A stretch of 64,000 bases of DNA, taken from NCBI GenBank assembly GCA_024036415.1, contig JAMWET010001660.1, positions 91,341 to 155,340 of the forward strand, read 5' to 3'. A program made the translations under genes and the position numbers. Position 1 is the stretch's first letter. Every line of letters starts with the position of its first letter. A model generated the notes under the pieces. That model was given only the letters and a program-made list of their open reading frames with translations, ran no database searches and had not been told where the DNA came from. This DNA is from Prochilodus magdalenae (Eukaryota > Chordata > Actinopteri > Characiformes > Prochilodontidae). This document shows positions 40,400 to 51,609 of the stretch, one piece after another.

Positions 40400-41150
40400 T
40401 AAATCAGAGGGTTCTTTAAGGGTTCTTTTGTGAAGGAAACGGTTCTGTTTAGAACTATAAGATCTATATAGAACCACCTGAATGCTTAAATGGCTATTTG
40501 CATGTTAAATGGTTCTATAAACAGAACGTGGTTTTATATAGAACCATATTTGATATGTAGACTACGTCAGCTTGATGAACCGCTTCACCATCCAAAGAAC
40601 CATTAAAGCATGAAATGGTTCTCTATAGGTTCCAGATAGCACTATTGCCTTTACCAAAGATCCCTTGAAAAACCACCTTAAGTGTATAAACTCAATGTGT
40701 CTTAACAGAACCATTTCAACATGAAGAGCAAGAACTCAACATGTCTTAATGGAACCATTTAAGCATGACATGGTTCTCTATAGGTTCTAAATAGAATGAT
40801 TGACTTTACTAAAGAACCCTTAAAGAGAATCAACCTTTTTTATGAGTATAAACTCAATCTGTCTTAAGAGAACCATTTCAGCATGATATGGTTCTCTATA
40901 GGTTCTAGATAGAGAACCCTTAAAGAGAATCCATCTTTTTAAGAGTATAAACTCAATCTGTCTGAACAGAACCATTTAAGCATGACAAGGTTCTCTATAG
41001 GTTCTAAATAGAACGATTACCTTTACTAAAGAACCCTTAAAGAGAGTCCAGCTTTTTTAAGAGTATACTCAATCGGTCTTAAGGGAACATTTTCAGCATA
41101 AAATGGTTCTCTATAGGTTCTAGATAGAGAACCCTTAAAGAAAATCCTAG
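40400..41150. repeat. ~100-120 bp satellite (GGTTCTCTATAGGTTCTA)
   Basis: About five to six diverged units containing GAACCATTTAAGCATGA, ATGGTTCTCTATAGGTTCTA, TTTACTAAAGAACCCTTAAA and GAGTATAAACTCAATCTGTC. The internal GAACC/GGTTC symmetry makes each unit partly palindromic. Confidence 0.85.
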
Positions 41151-41479
41151 AAACAGCACCTAACAATGAATTTGTGGGCGGAGCTTTGATTTAATATTAT
41201 TCCATAAGTACTTGATCACTATTAGCAGTGCACTAGTTCATGCGGTCTGTAGTATGTGATTTGGGACGCAGCCCTTTCTGAAAGCAGACCACGGTTTGTT
41301 GACACTTAGGCATATCAGGATCTATGGAGAACCGTGTTACCACAGTTGAACATTTACCACAGGTCTGTTTGGCTGCTTTAAACGATTCCACTGGAAGTAT
41401 GTCAGAGAGGCTGTAAATCTGAAATGATTGACAGACTTCCAGGAATAAGGGCAGTACAGGGGAAAACATGGAGCACTCC

Positions 41480-41805
41480 GTAGAACTTAGAAATATGGTT
41501 CCTTAAATGAGATTACACTGTGAGATAAGGCACATACTGAGGTTATCCAGGCCTTGTTCCCTCCCCCACTCAGCCCTTTTCCATCAAAGTGGAAGATTCT
41601 GGTTCCGTTCCGGTTCCGTTCCGGTTCCGATGCCTAATTTGGAACCATTCTGCACATTTTCACTGAAATAAACAGGTTCAGAACCTGAAGAGTTTGTTCT
41701 CAGCTGGAAACCGAATAGTAGGTTCTTCAGCACAAGCTGTGACCACATCTGTGTGTTTGTCTGTTGTTGAGGACAGAGAAGGCAACACTGGTGACCCGCT
41801 GTGGA
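41480..41805. other. Unassigned intergenic DNA
   Basis: Short duplication TTCCGTTCCGGTTCCG at 41606-41628; otherwise nothing recognised. Confidence 0.4.
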
Positions 41806-41811
41806 GAACCT

Positions 41812-42100
41812 CCTCTAGTGACACCAGGCCTTCTGGACGTGTGACAACAAACCGTTGATCTTGGTGCTGACCACGGTGCCTCCACACACGGATTCGTTGG
41901 GCGTCTCCACCAAGACTATAGCGGGACTCGTTACGGAAGATGCCCCGCTGCCATTCTGAGTCACTCCATGACAGTCTGGTACGACACCACTGCAGTCTGT
42001 GGTGATGTCGTCATGGTAACGATCTGTGTGCATGTAGTCCTGCGTGGTGCAGCCGTCTGCCAATGGTGCTGCACTAAAAGGATGACTCAGGCCCAATGCT
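41812..42100 (-). mobile_element. Tc1-like transposon copy 3, truncated
   Basis: Minus strand contains CHGVTQNGSGASSVTS and, in another frame, [20 protein letters not shown], then breaks off exactly near the deletion junction of the other copies and runs into unrelated sequence (GAGGAGGTTCTCCACAGCGG). Confidence 0.8.
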
Positions 42101-42427
42101 GGTTTAACCGGCCCTCGCTGAGTGTGTAACACCAACTTTAAACAAGAGGCCAGCCTTAGGAGAGCAGGAGGAGAGGAGGAGACAACAAGTGGAGACTTTT
42201 CAGTAGACATAACCATATCTTTATTGGTGTCGTGTCCAAATAAGGAACTCCAGGTCTAGAGTGTGTATTTTCCCCGGCGCATATAAACCGGACGCTCTGA
42301 TTTACGAGCTTCCTCCTTAGTAGTCACAAGTATGAGGAAAGCTGCACACATGCTAACAAGCTTAGCCCACTGGAATGAAAGTATGGACGTCAACACTATT
42401 GAACCTCAACACTGCTTTCTGGGATGA

Positions 42428-42840
42428 GAGCAGATCACCAATCAAAACTATGCAGCCAACAGCGTCCTGTGGGCAGCATGGGCAGCGCCCTGTGCCCACT
42501 GATAAAGGACTAGAGGATGACCCAACACTGCACTGTGCAGCAGCAGATGAGCTATCGTCTCTGACTGTCCATCTACAAGGTGGAGCAGCAAGGTAGGAGT
42601 GTCTAATAGAGTGGACAGTGAGTGGACACAGTGTCTAAACACTCCAACAGCACTGCTGTGTCTGATCCACTCACACCAGCACCACCCACACTAACACACC
42701 ACCACCACGTCAGTGTCACTGCAGTGCTGAGAATGATCCACCACCCACATCATACCTGCTCTGTGGTGGTCCTGTGGGGGTCCTGACCATTGAAGAACAG
42801 GGTAATGTTCAGAAACAGACGGACTACAGTCTGATCAGCT
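42428..42840. mobile_element. Copy of ATCAGCCATAA-family element (partial)
   Basis: AGGACTAGAGGATGACC, AGCTATCGTCTCTGACTGTC, ACCACCACGTCAGTGTCACT, CTCTGTGGTGGTCCTGTGGG and ACAGACGGACTACAGTCTG follow the same order as in the complete 765 bp copy. Ends are not conserved. Confidence 0.8.
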
Positions 42841-43039
42841 GTAGAGAGTGCACTCAGACAGCTGGAATGTCTTTCAATCCCGTTGGTTACTGTTGCTCTT
42901 GGAGACGGAGAAGGAGTGGAGTGGATGATGCAACACTATAGACAAGAGCTGAACTGGTTCCCACCCCCAGACCCGACGGGCATCGTGGTTTACTCTAGGA
43001 TCTTTACTTAGGAGTTTCAGCTACATGCACAAAGCAATT

Positions 43040-44590
43040 AAACTCATTCCTCAACACATTAATATTTATAACCCCAACATGTTAACTCATGGCCTCAACC
43101 TAGTAACCTGTGGCCTCAATAAATTAATTAATGTCCTCATTATAATAACTTGTGGCCTTAATATATTATCTCATGGCCTCAACATATCACCATGTGGCCT
43201 CAATGTAATAACTTGTGGGCTTAATATATTAATTCATGGTCCCAACATATCATCTTGTGGCCTCAATATATTAATTCATGGCCTCAACATATTAACTTGT
43301 GGCCATAAAATATTATTTCACGGCATGAACATTTCAACATGTCAACTCGTGGCTTCTAATATATTAATTTAAGGCTTCAATATAGTAACACGTAGCATTT
43401 ATATATGCTCTTAGCCCATGAACTTTTAACCTCAACATGTTAACTTGTGGCCTCAATATATTAATTCATAGCCTCAACATATTAACTCATGGTCTTAATA
43501 TATTATTTTAAGCCTCAACAAAGTAACCCATAGTCTTTATATACTAATTCATGGCCCTAACATATCACCATGTGGCCTCAGTATAATAACTTGTGGGCTT
43601 AATATATTAATTCATGGTCCCAACATATCAACTTGTGGCCTCAGTATATTAATTCATGCCCTCATTACAATAATTTGTGGCCTTAGTATATTATTTCGTG
43701 GCCTCAACATATCAACTCACGGCCTCAATATATTCACTTAAGGCCTCTGTGTATCAACTTGTGGCCTTAAAATATTATTTCACAGCCTCAACATGTCAAC
43801 TCGTGGCTTCTAATATATTAATTTAAAGGCTTCAATATAGTAACCCGTAGCATTTATATATGCTCTTGACCCATTAACTTTTGACCTCTACATGTTAACT
43901 TGTGGCCTCAATATATTAATTCATAGCCTCAACATATGAACTAGTGGCTTCAATATATGAATTCACGACCACAACACATCAACTTGTGGCCTCAAAATAT
44001 TAATTCATGATCTCAACATATCAACTCATAGTTAATTAATTCATAGTCTCAACATACGAACTTGTGGCCTCAATATATTAATTCATGCCCTCATTATAAT
44101 AATTTGTGGCCTTAAAATATTATTTCACGCCCTGAACATGTCAACCTGTGGCCTTTAATATAATCATTTAAGGCCACAACATAGTAACCCATAGCATTTA
44201 TATATGCTCTTAACCCATGAACATTTGGCCTCAATAAATTTATTTTTGACCTCAACATGTTAACTTGTGGCCTCAAAATACTAATTCATAGCCTCAACAT
44301 ATGAACTAGTGGCTTCAATATATGAATTCATGAATATTAATTCATGATCTCAACATATCAACTCATGGCCTTAATATATTGATTTTAATGCCTTGACGTA
44401 CCAACCTGTGGCCTTAAAATATTATTTCATTGCCTCAACATGTCAATTAATTTATAGTCTCAACATATAAACTTGTGGCCTTAATATATTAATGTAAGCC
44501 TCAACAAAGTAACCCATAGCCTTTATATATTAATTCATGGCCTCAGCATATTAACTTGTGCCCTCAATATATCAATTTGTGGCCATGCCT
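43040..44590. repeat. 21 bp minisatellite with 42 bp dimer structure
   Basis: About 1.55 kb of CCTCAACATATTAACTTGTGG alternating with GGCCTCAATATATTAATTCATG, roughly 70 monomers by eye. Larger blocks also repeat (TTAATTTAAGGCTTCAATAT and GTAACCCATAGCATTTATAT recur several times about 450-500 bp apart). It ends 200 bp before the THAP exon. Confidence 0.93.
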
Positions 44591-44792
44591 TATTAAATGA
44601 TCAGAATGATCGAAAACATAATGAGCAGAAAAGAGAGACGTTATAGAGGACACTCTAAAATGAATGGATGTGAGTGGAGAGCGTCTCAGCAGCTCACTTC
44701 CGGTAGCAGGCTTCAAGGCAGCTGTAGGGCTCTGAGTGAAAAACTGCACATCAGCTCCCAGTTAGAAATTAACGATAACCCCACGAAAAAAA

Positions 44793-45086
44793 ATGAGGTG
44801 CTGTGTTCCGTTTTGCACCAACAGAACCAGGAAATCTACGGGCAGTCCGGTACCGTACCACCGGTTTCCCGCCAGTGCAGACACATGCAAGCTGTGGCTT
44901 TTGGTGATGAGCCACAAACTAGCAGCGGCGGAGCCGTTCAGTAAAGTTACCGTGCGGAATCTCCGCGTGTGCGGGGATCACTTTTCACCTGCCGATTACA
45001 GGGAAGGTCTCCAGCGGAACATCCTACGACCTACAGCGGTCCCGAGTCGACGTTTACCGACGACTGCTGTAAACACCGTTTCAGAG
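44793..45086 (+). CDS. THAP-domain protein, first exon (rest of gene not found)
   Basis: From the ATG, 98 codons run to a donor gtgagcgc at 45087, phase 0. The translation has a complete THAP zinc-binding signature: CVPFCTNR (ligands C4 and C8), HRFP (23-26), a tryptophan at 35 (CKLWLLV), RVCGDHFSPADY with ligands C60 and H63, and LRPTAVPS (78-85), the AVP-type motif closing the domain. Four-ligand C2CH spacing is intact, so the zinc finger should fold and bind DNA. THAP proteins include transcription factors and host genes derived from P-element-like transposases. I could not find a convincing second exon before the window end. The stretch just upstream (44640-44792) could be the 5' UTR. It may be a gene with long introns, an orphan exon, or a transposase remnant. 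Confidence 0.75.
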
Positions 45087-45324
45087 GTGAGCGCTGTTTA
45101 CTTTCTACAACCTTGTTGTGCTTGCTTACTCTCATGCTAAGGCTGGGAGTCGATCCCAAAAAAGAATCGACTCCTCGAACACAGGCGTATGTGAGCAAAG
45201 AGTCGATTCCAAAGCTTCAGACTCGGTTCCACGCTGATTTCTGGACACTAGCGTTCCATATTAGACATTCTGCTGTCAGTCAGCCGCTGGAAAACATGGC
45301 ATTAGACGCTAGCGTCATTCCTGC

Positions 45325-45985
45325 CCGGCGCTGATTGGTTGGGCGTCATTCCCGCTAAGCGCTGATTGGTTGGCGACGCTGCTGCAGAGCGCCGATTGGA
45401 TGGCGTCACTATAGCTGAGCGCAGATTGGTTGGCGTTATTGCTGTTAAAAGCAGATTATTTATGCTGCCCCTTAGTTCTGATTGGTTGGAGTTGCTACCG
45501 CTGCGTGCTAATTGGTAATTGATTTCTACTGCTGAGCTCTGATTGGTCAGTGTTATTTGCAGCTGTGCGTTGATTGGTTGGCAATTTGCTGAGCGCAGAT
45601 TGGTTGGCGTTATTGCTGTTAAATGCAGATTAGTTAGCACAACAGCCCCTTAGTTCTGATTGGTTGGAGTTGCTACAGCTGAGTGCTAATTGGTTGGGAT
45701 TGCTACTGCTGAGTACTGATTGGTTGGTGTTATTTACAGCTGAGTGCCGATTAGCTGGCATTACTTCCAGCTGAGTTATAATTGGTTGACATCTTTTGCA
45801 GCTGAGTGCTGATTGGCTGGCGTTATTAGCAGCTGTGCGCTGATTGGTTGGCGTTATTTGCTGCTGAATGGAAATTGGTTGGCTTTACTGCCACTTGGGC
45901 ATTACTCCCACTAAGTGCTTTATTTGCTGCTGGGTGCAGATTGGTTGACTTTCCTGCCACTTCCTTATTATGTTAATTGGGTGGT
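45325..45985. repeat. ~30-36 bp minisatellite with repeated CTGATTGGTTGG
   Basis: About 18 units of GCTGATTGGTTGGCGTTATT with GCTGCTGAGCG spacers. Most retain ATTGG, and about eight have the full inverted CCAAT-box consensus CTGATTGGYYRR. It begins about 240 bp after the THAP exon donor. Confidence 0.93.
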
Positions 45986-46024
45986 GCCCACTTTTTGGCG
46001 TGACTGCAGCTGAGCGTCGACGCC

Positions 46025-46500
46025 CAAATAACTGCAGTGGTGTCGTACCAGACTGTCATGGAGTGACTCAGAATGGCAGTGGGTCATCTTCAGTGACGAG
46101 TCCCGCTTTAGTCTTGGTGGAGACGCCCAACGAATCCGTGTGTGGAGGCACCGTGGTCAGCACCAAGATGGACGGTTTGTTGTCACATGTTCAGAAGGCC
46201 TGGTGTCACTCCACCTCCACCCCTACCGCACCATCTGCAGGAACTGTGTGAGGATATTCAAGCTGCATGGGATGGATTATCACAGGACTCCATTAGGAAC
46301 CTCTACAGCTCCATACCGAGACGTCTGGCGTGTTGGGTTAGCAAACACAGCGGCCCGACGCCATACTGAGAGACAGACTTCTGTATGTGTAGCTCAATAA
46401 ATATTGATCATATCAGTCTAAATTTATCATCAGTTATTGATCCTGGTCTCCTTTATCTTCCTTCCCAACAGCACCGCAACCCCACACTTCCTTCTGGGTG
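46025..46500 (+). mobile_element. Tc1-like transposon copy 4, 5'-truncated
   Basis: Starts abruptly at AACTGCAGTGGTGTCGTACC inside the transposase region. It carries [20 protein letters not shown] joined to [20 protein letters not shown] (the shared deletion junction) and ends with the terminal repeat CCTTCTGGGTGCAGCTGT. Confidence 0.82.
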
Positions 46501-46504
46501 CAGC

Positions 46505-47100
46505 TGTATACCAGCCATGCATGGAGACATGTTAAAGGCAGTACAGGCCTGTCAGGGTGGTTTAGTGTGATACCGTGGCTTTGCTTTCAGTGCCGTGCCC
46601 CTCACCGAGACCCCTCACTGGGCATGTTAATTAGCATGAAAGCAGCGAGGACCCCGTCTCGCATCATGTGACCATCTCCATGGTTTCAAGCCATGTCAGT
46701 TGCTCTCATCAACCTGGTGGCCCCCCGGCTGCTGAGTGCAGGTTATGTAATGCATGCTGGTGCAGACTCTGTCGCTGCGTGTGTGGAAGGCGTATGCGTT
46801 AGGTACCACTGTTGGATCAGTTACATGGTTTTGTTTGTTCTCTTCGGTACGTCCTAAATTCTGCAGCCAGAGTCTTAGCAGGCCGCTAATCTGGGTGCAT
46901 CCCCACCATCCTTCTTCAGATACACTCACTACCAGTTACAGAGCCTGCCTTTACAAACCCCCGCTGTTGGGGTTTAAAGCCTGGCACAGGTCTTCACCTC
47001 TTATTGCTCTGCCCTGTTACAGCCTCAGGCTTCTGGTCTTCCAGCTGTTCCAACGTGACAACCTGACATTTTTGCTTAATGGAGAGTTACCAAAACTGCA
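46505..47100. other. Unassigned intergenic DNA
   Basis: Contains a 122-codon plus-strand frame (46754-47122) without a recognised domain. No splice or family support. Confidence 0.4.
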
Positions 47101-47105
47101 TACAC

Positions 47106-47665
47106 CTAGCAACCACCTGTGATTCCATGGCAACCATCTGGCAACATTTTATAAACCACATGTGATACCATGACAACCACGTAAAAATATCTCAGCAAAC
47201 ACCAGTGATACCATGGCAACCATCTGACAGTATCATAGAGACCACCTGTGGTACCATAGCAACCACCTGGCATCATCTTGTCAACCACCTGCCAATATCT
47301 CAGCAACCGTCTACAACCATCTGAACAACCACCTGTGATTCCATGGCAACCATCTGGCAACATCTTATCAATCACCTGTGATACCATGACAACCATGTGA
47401 CAAGGTCTCAGCAAACACCAGTGATACCATGGCAACCATCTGACAGTGTCATAGAGACCACCTGTGGTACCATAGCAACCACCTGGCATCATCTTAGCAA
47501 ACACCTGAGATACCATGGCAACCACCTAGAATCATCTGAACAACCACCTGTGACAGCATGGCAACCACATGGTATCGTTTTAGAAACCACATGTGATGCC
47601 ACAGCATTAACCTGACATCACCTTAGTAACCACTTAAAATACCATGGCAACCACCTGGCAACATC
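47106..47665. repeat. CCATGGCAACCA minisatellite
   Basis: Units of about 40-44 bp (GATACCATGGCAACCATCTG, GCAACATCTTAGCAACCACC) arranged in a higher-order ~213 bp block that is duplicated (47124 and 47337 onward). About eleven units keep the CCATGGCAAC or CCATAGCAAC core. The minus-strand open frame of 139 codons is an artefact. Confidence 0.92.
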
Positions 47666-47751
47666 TCAAGCTTGGCTTAAACTTTACCGGGGCTCAGTAT
47701 TTTCTTTAGGGATCGCTCCTCTAGTTTTATCTGGTATTTGCTCAGGATTAA

Positions 47752-47754
<3 letters not shown>

Positions 47755-47785
<31 letters not shown>

Positions 47786-47796
47786 TTTTTTTTTTG
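47755..47796. repeat. (TAA)n then T-tract
   Basis: About ten AAT units followed by eleven T. Confidence 0.9.
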
Positions 47797-48321
47797 TTAT
47801 TGTCAGAAAAGATCAATTCACAATGTATCTTTATCTGCTGACGTCACTACAACACTGTTACTGTAGAGTAGGGCTGCAATAGACTACTAGTTGAATAACT
47901 GATTAATCGATCACTGAATCAAATTATCGATTATTCGGGTTATATATCACTCAGTTACCGAAAAGCTTTAGTTTGAGGTTGTTTTACGGATTAACAGTGA
48001 AGACTGCCTGTTAATCCTTATTCAGCCATTCACAGTTTTAATGAACTGTCCGCTAATACATAAGATACACAGTACCCTTTCATTTAAAACCAAGAATGTG
48101 CAAAGTATTAATCTGTGCTTCGAGCATTCAGCTGTCTGTCTGCACACTCTGTACTCTGCAACTCAATTCCACAATTATAGGTCTTTATTAAAATGGAGAA
48201 ATGACCAATTAATCAAATATTAAATTAGTCACCAACTAATCTGTTCATCGATTTTTAGTTGACTAAGTCGATTAATCGTTGCACCCCGTGGTAAAGACTG
48301 AGGCGTCCAAACTGAACGTAT

Positions 48322-48610
48322 ATCAATCAATCAATCAATCAATCAATATTTATTTATATAGCACTTTTTACAACCAACGTTGTCTCAAAGCAGCTTCACA
48401 AAAAATCAATTTGTCACACAAAGAAAAGAACCACAAGGTTAATGTACAGACATGTGAGGGTGGAAAAACCGGGTCCGAGCCCCCCTTGAGCAAGCCAGAG
48501 GCAACAGTGGCGAGGAAAAACTCCCTTGGGTAAGGAAGAAACCTAGAGAGGGACCAGGCTCAAGGGCGGAACCCAACCTCCTCAGGTCGAACCCAGATGA
48601 GATGAGAGAG
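48322..48610 (-). mobile_element. LINE 3' UTR end, reverse orientation
   Basis: (ATCA)n at 48326-48348 is followed by ATATTTATTTATATAGCACT, CAACGTTGTCTCAAAGCAGC and AGGCAACAGTGGCGAGGAAA. On the minus strand this is the same text that closes the LINE at 50530-51382. The (TGAT)n tail marks its 3' terminus. Confidence 0.85.
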
Positions 48611-48619
48611 ACAGATAGA

Positions 48620-49600
48620 ATTAACATAGAGGAACATCTAATAGATCCAGTCTGATTAGATCCAGTCTGATTAGATCCAGTCTGATTAGTCCAGGAGGCA
48701 GTAACTGCGAGTTGGAGTCGACCATAGTAAGCAGGGCCAGACGCTGGTCAGTGTAAGGTTGTGGTCATGCCGGGTGATGAAACAGGACAGGAGACACACA
48801 GTGGTGCTGATGCTCAGGTGCCTCTATCCACTCTGGGGGTTCTGATGTGATCACGTCAAACAGTGCTTAACACAGAAGAGGAAAGAAAGAGAGAAAGAAG
48901 GATAGAGATAGAGAAAGTAAGAGAGAAAGAGATGGAGACAGACACTGATTAGGAGGATTAAGGATTAAGAGGTAGATATTGTAATTTGTAGGATTGAGTG
49001 TGTGATATAACTTTTTATAACTGACTTTTCTTAATATTATTACCAGTACTAGAGATATCTATAGGAAGGTTCTACAGGTAGTGATAGAAATGCTTTTTGA
49101 TAATCTTTTAATAATACATGCTTTGTATTTTACACTGCAGTGTAATTTGTTCCTCTGTTTAGATTTTGGCCTTCAGTGTGCTTTATGGTAGGGTAGACTG
49201 AATAGTTTGGCTTGTGCCTTTTAACAGCTGTGCCCAGTTTATCAGTGCCCGCAGCTGTTGAGGCGCTCCCTCTGCTGTGTTCTGCTGACCATCGCGTCGT
49301 AGGATAACTGAGCGGCGTTAAGAGCCTCGATGTTTCTCAGAGCCCGGTTCTGTTTGACCTGCAGGACTGACGGCTTCCACGTGACGGCCTCCCCATTATT
49401 AGCAGTCGCTGCGAGCAGATTCGTTGTTGTCCTTCGGGGCTCTGCTGCAACAGAGGGGCCTCCGCTATACAAAGCCAGACTGATCCGACTGAGCCGATCT
49501 GACCAGCCTTACTCAGTCAACAACCCGCCAATATATATCCAATAGTATACTGTATACTGTGTGGCCGCACACATACCCCCACACGTCAGTACGGCTCTCT
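48620..49600. other. Intergenic DNA with one unassigned minus-strand frame
   Basis: A triplicated ATTAGATCCAGTCTG (48648-48690) and an AG-rich tract (48876-48960) are visible. The minus frame 49472-49242 ends NRALRNIEALNAAQLSYDAM and RTQQRERLNSC before a stop. It has protein-like composition, but I do not recognise it. Confidence 0.4.
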
Positions 49601-49621
49601 TTAGCTTCCATGGGATACAGG

Positions 49622-50230
49622 AGCAGAGGACCCACCAGAGTACCTGTGTGAACAGCACAACGCCGGACACAGTGCCTTACCTGGGCTTGTGGGTTTGCTA
49701 ACTGGACCCTAAGGGACTGGCGACATGTGGTGTGGTCTGATGAGTCACATGGTTAGGAAGCAGCGTTACCTCAGAGTACGGCTTGGTAACGCCCACACCT
49801 GTATAAGATGTGAGGTGACGTCGTGTGAGTGAGGTTGCATGCTGGCCTGCTTTATGGGAGTTCGAACGAGGCATGCTGGTGGGCGCCAGACAGATGGGAC
49901 ATTCCATCCCGGGGGGCATTTAACATTCCTCTATCCGGAGTGTCTTGTGCGTACTGGGAATACGACATGGAGAGCATGACCACCCACAGTGGACACCGCA
50001 GTGGCCCCCCAAGGGTGCATAATGATCATGACTGGGAGCGTCTGGCTAGAAACTGGACCATACAAAACAGGACAATCCGAACACAACCATGTTTCAACGC
50101 AGGAGGCCCCACGCGCATATCCCCCACGGATCAGCGCATGAGCAGAAGACCCACCAGAGGGGCCCTCTGCTCATACCCACACACACCAGACACAGCGCCT
50201 CACCTAGGTTGCTAACTGGACCCTAGAGGT
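49622..50230 (+). mobile_element. Second Tc1-like family remnant, with ~90 bp direct duplication
   Basis: A frame around 49860-50070 reads GHRSGPPRVHNDHDWERLAR after a stretch with the spacing of a Tc1 N-terminal helix-turn-helix. The phrase from GACCCACCAGAG to TTTGCTAACTGGACCCTA (49630-49713) recurs as GACCCACCAGAG to GTTGCTAACTGGACCCTA (50149-50227). The family differs from copies 1-5. Confidence 0.6.
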
Positions 50231-50529
50231 CTGGCAACAGTGGCTACGCCATACCGCCTTTGGGGGTTGCAGTGAGGTACATGGCATTTTGGTGGCTTGC
50301 AGGTTAAAAGGAGACAATAGAAAAATTTCGAATGGGGTGAAAATGAATTGGACCCTCTTATGGGGAAAAGTGGAAGGATTGTGGAACACACATGAGTGCG
50401 CATCAGTCCAAACACTGAATTCGTGCTCAGGGGGATGCTGGCCCTGTATACAAGCCACCCATTTTCCCGATCCAGTGGCGACTTTTCCAGAGTCTCCCTT
50501 AAACTCCATCCATTCAGGATAAAGTGGGA

Positions 50530-51382
50530 AGGTGGGGTCAGCATCTTCAAGTTCCTGCGGTGGTTCACATCATCCAGAGGAACTCACATGGGTCTGAACA
50601 CACCACCACGGGTGGATGAAGAAGGTCACAACAGCGCCTCCTCTTCCTCCGAACGTGCTGAGGAGGTTTTTTGGCATGGACGCCCCAACGCCCTCAGTAA
50701 CGTTCTAACACATGTACTGTGGAGAGCGTTTTAACAGGCTCCATCACCACCTGGTATGGAAGCTGCACTGCTGGTGAGCGGAAAGCTTTGCAGAGGGTGG
50801 TGCGGACAGCTCAGTGCATCACCAGGGTTCAGCTTCCAAACCTCCTGGATTTATACACCAGCCGCTGCCGGAGGGGAACCAGGAGGGTTCTAAAGGACTC
50901 CACCCACCCAAGCCACCGTCTGTTCTCACAGCTTCCGAGTGGGAGGAGGTTCCGAGGTGTAAAGTCCAGAACCAGCCGCCTCCGAGAGAGTTTCTTCCCC
51001 CAAGTCACCAGGCTACTGAACAGCCAGTAGGGCTGAGGCACCGGTATATGACCTGGTTCAGCACATCTCATCCGGGTTCGACCTGAGGAGGATGGGTTCC
51101 GCCCTTGAGCCCGGTTCCTCTTGAGGTTTCTTCCTTCCCACAGGAGTTTTTCTTCGCCACTGTTGCCTCTGGCTTGCTCAAGGGGGGCTTGGACCCGGTT
51201 CCTCCCCCACCCCCCACCCTCAAATGGCTGTACATCAACTTTGTGGTTTTTTTTTTTTTGGTTTTTTTTTCTTTCCTTTTTTATATATATAACAAACTGA
51301 TTATCTGTGAAGCTGCTTTGAGACAACGTTGGTTGAAAAAAGCGCTATCCAAATAAACGTTGATTGATTGATTGATTGATTG
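50530..51382 (+). mobile_element. Non-LTR retrotransposon (LINE) 3' end
   Basis: Decayed reverse transcriptase C terminus: SIFKFL, then (after frameshifts) SITTWYGSCTAGERKALQRV, LPNLLDLYTSRCRRGTRRVL, DSTHPSHRLFSQLPSGRRFR and SRTSRLRESFFPQVTRLLNS, with a stop. Then follows a 3' UTR (TTCGCCACTGTTGCCTCTGG, TTGAGACAACGTTGGTTGAA) and a terminal (ATTG)n repeat. The sequence is of the kind found in fish L2/Rex-like LINEs; the exact clade is not decided. Confidence 0.85.
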
Positions 51383-51495
51383 ACATCTCACCAAAACCAT
51401 CTAAACGATGATCTCCACGGACAGTCATCACTCTGCACTTTATACTCGCATATAGACTGACCTACTGTTACCTTACATCCACACTGTATATCTGT

Positions 51496-51517
51496 AGTGT
51501 ATGTATGTGTGTGTATA

Positions 51518-51599
<82 letters not shown>
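51496..51599. repeat. (TG)n/(TA)n microsatellite
   Basis: About 75 bp of pure AT dinucleotides after a TGTG/TATA stretch. Confidence 0.95.
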
Positions 51600-51601
<2 letters not shown>

Positions 51602-51609
51602 GAATATTG

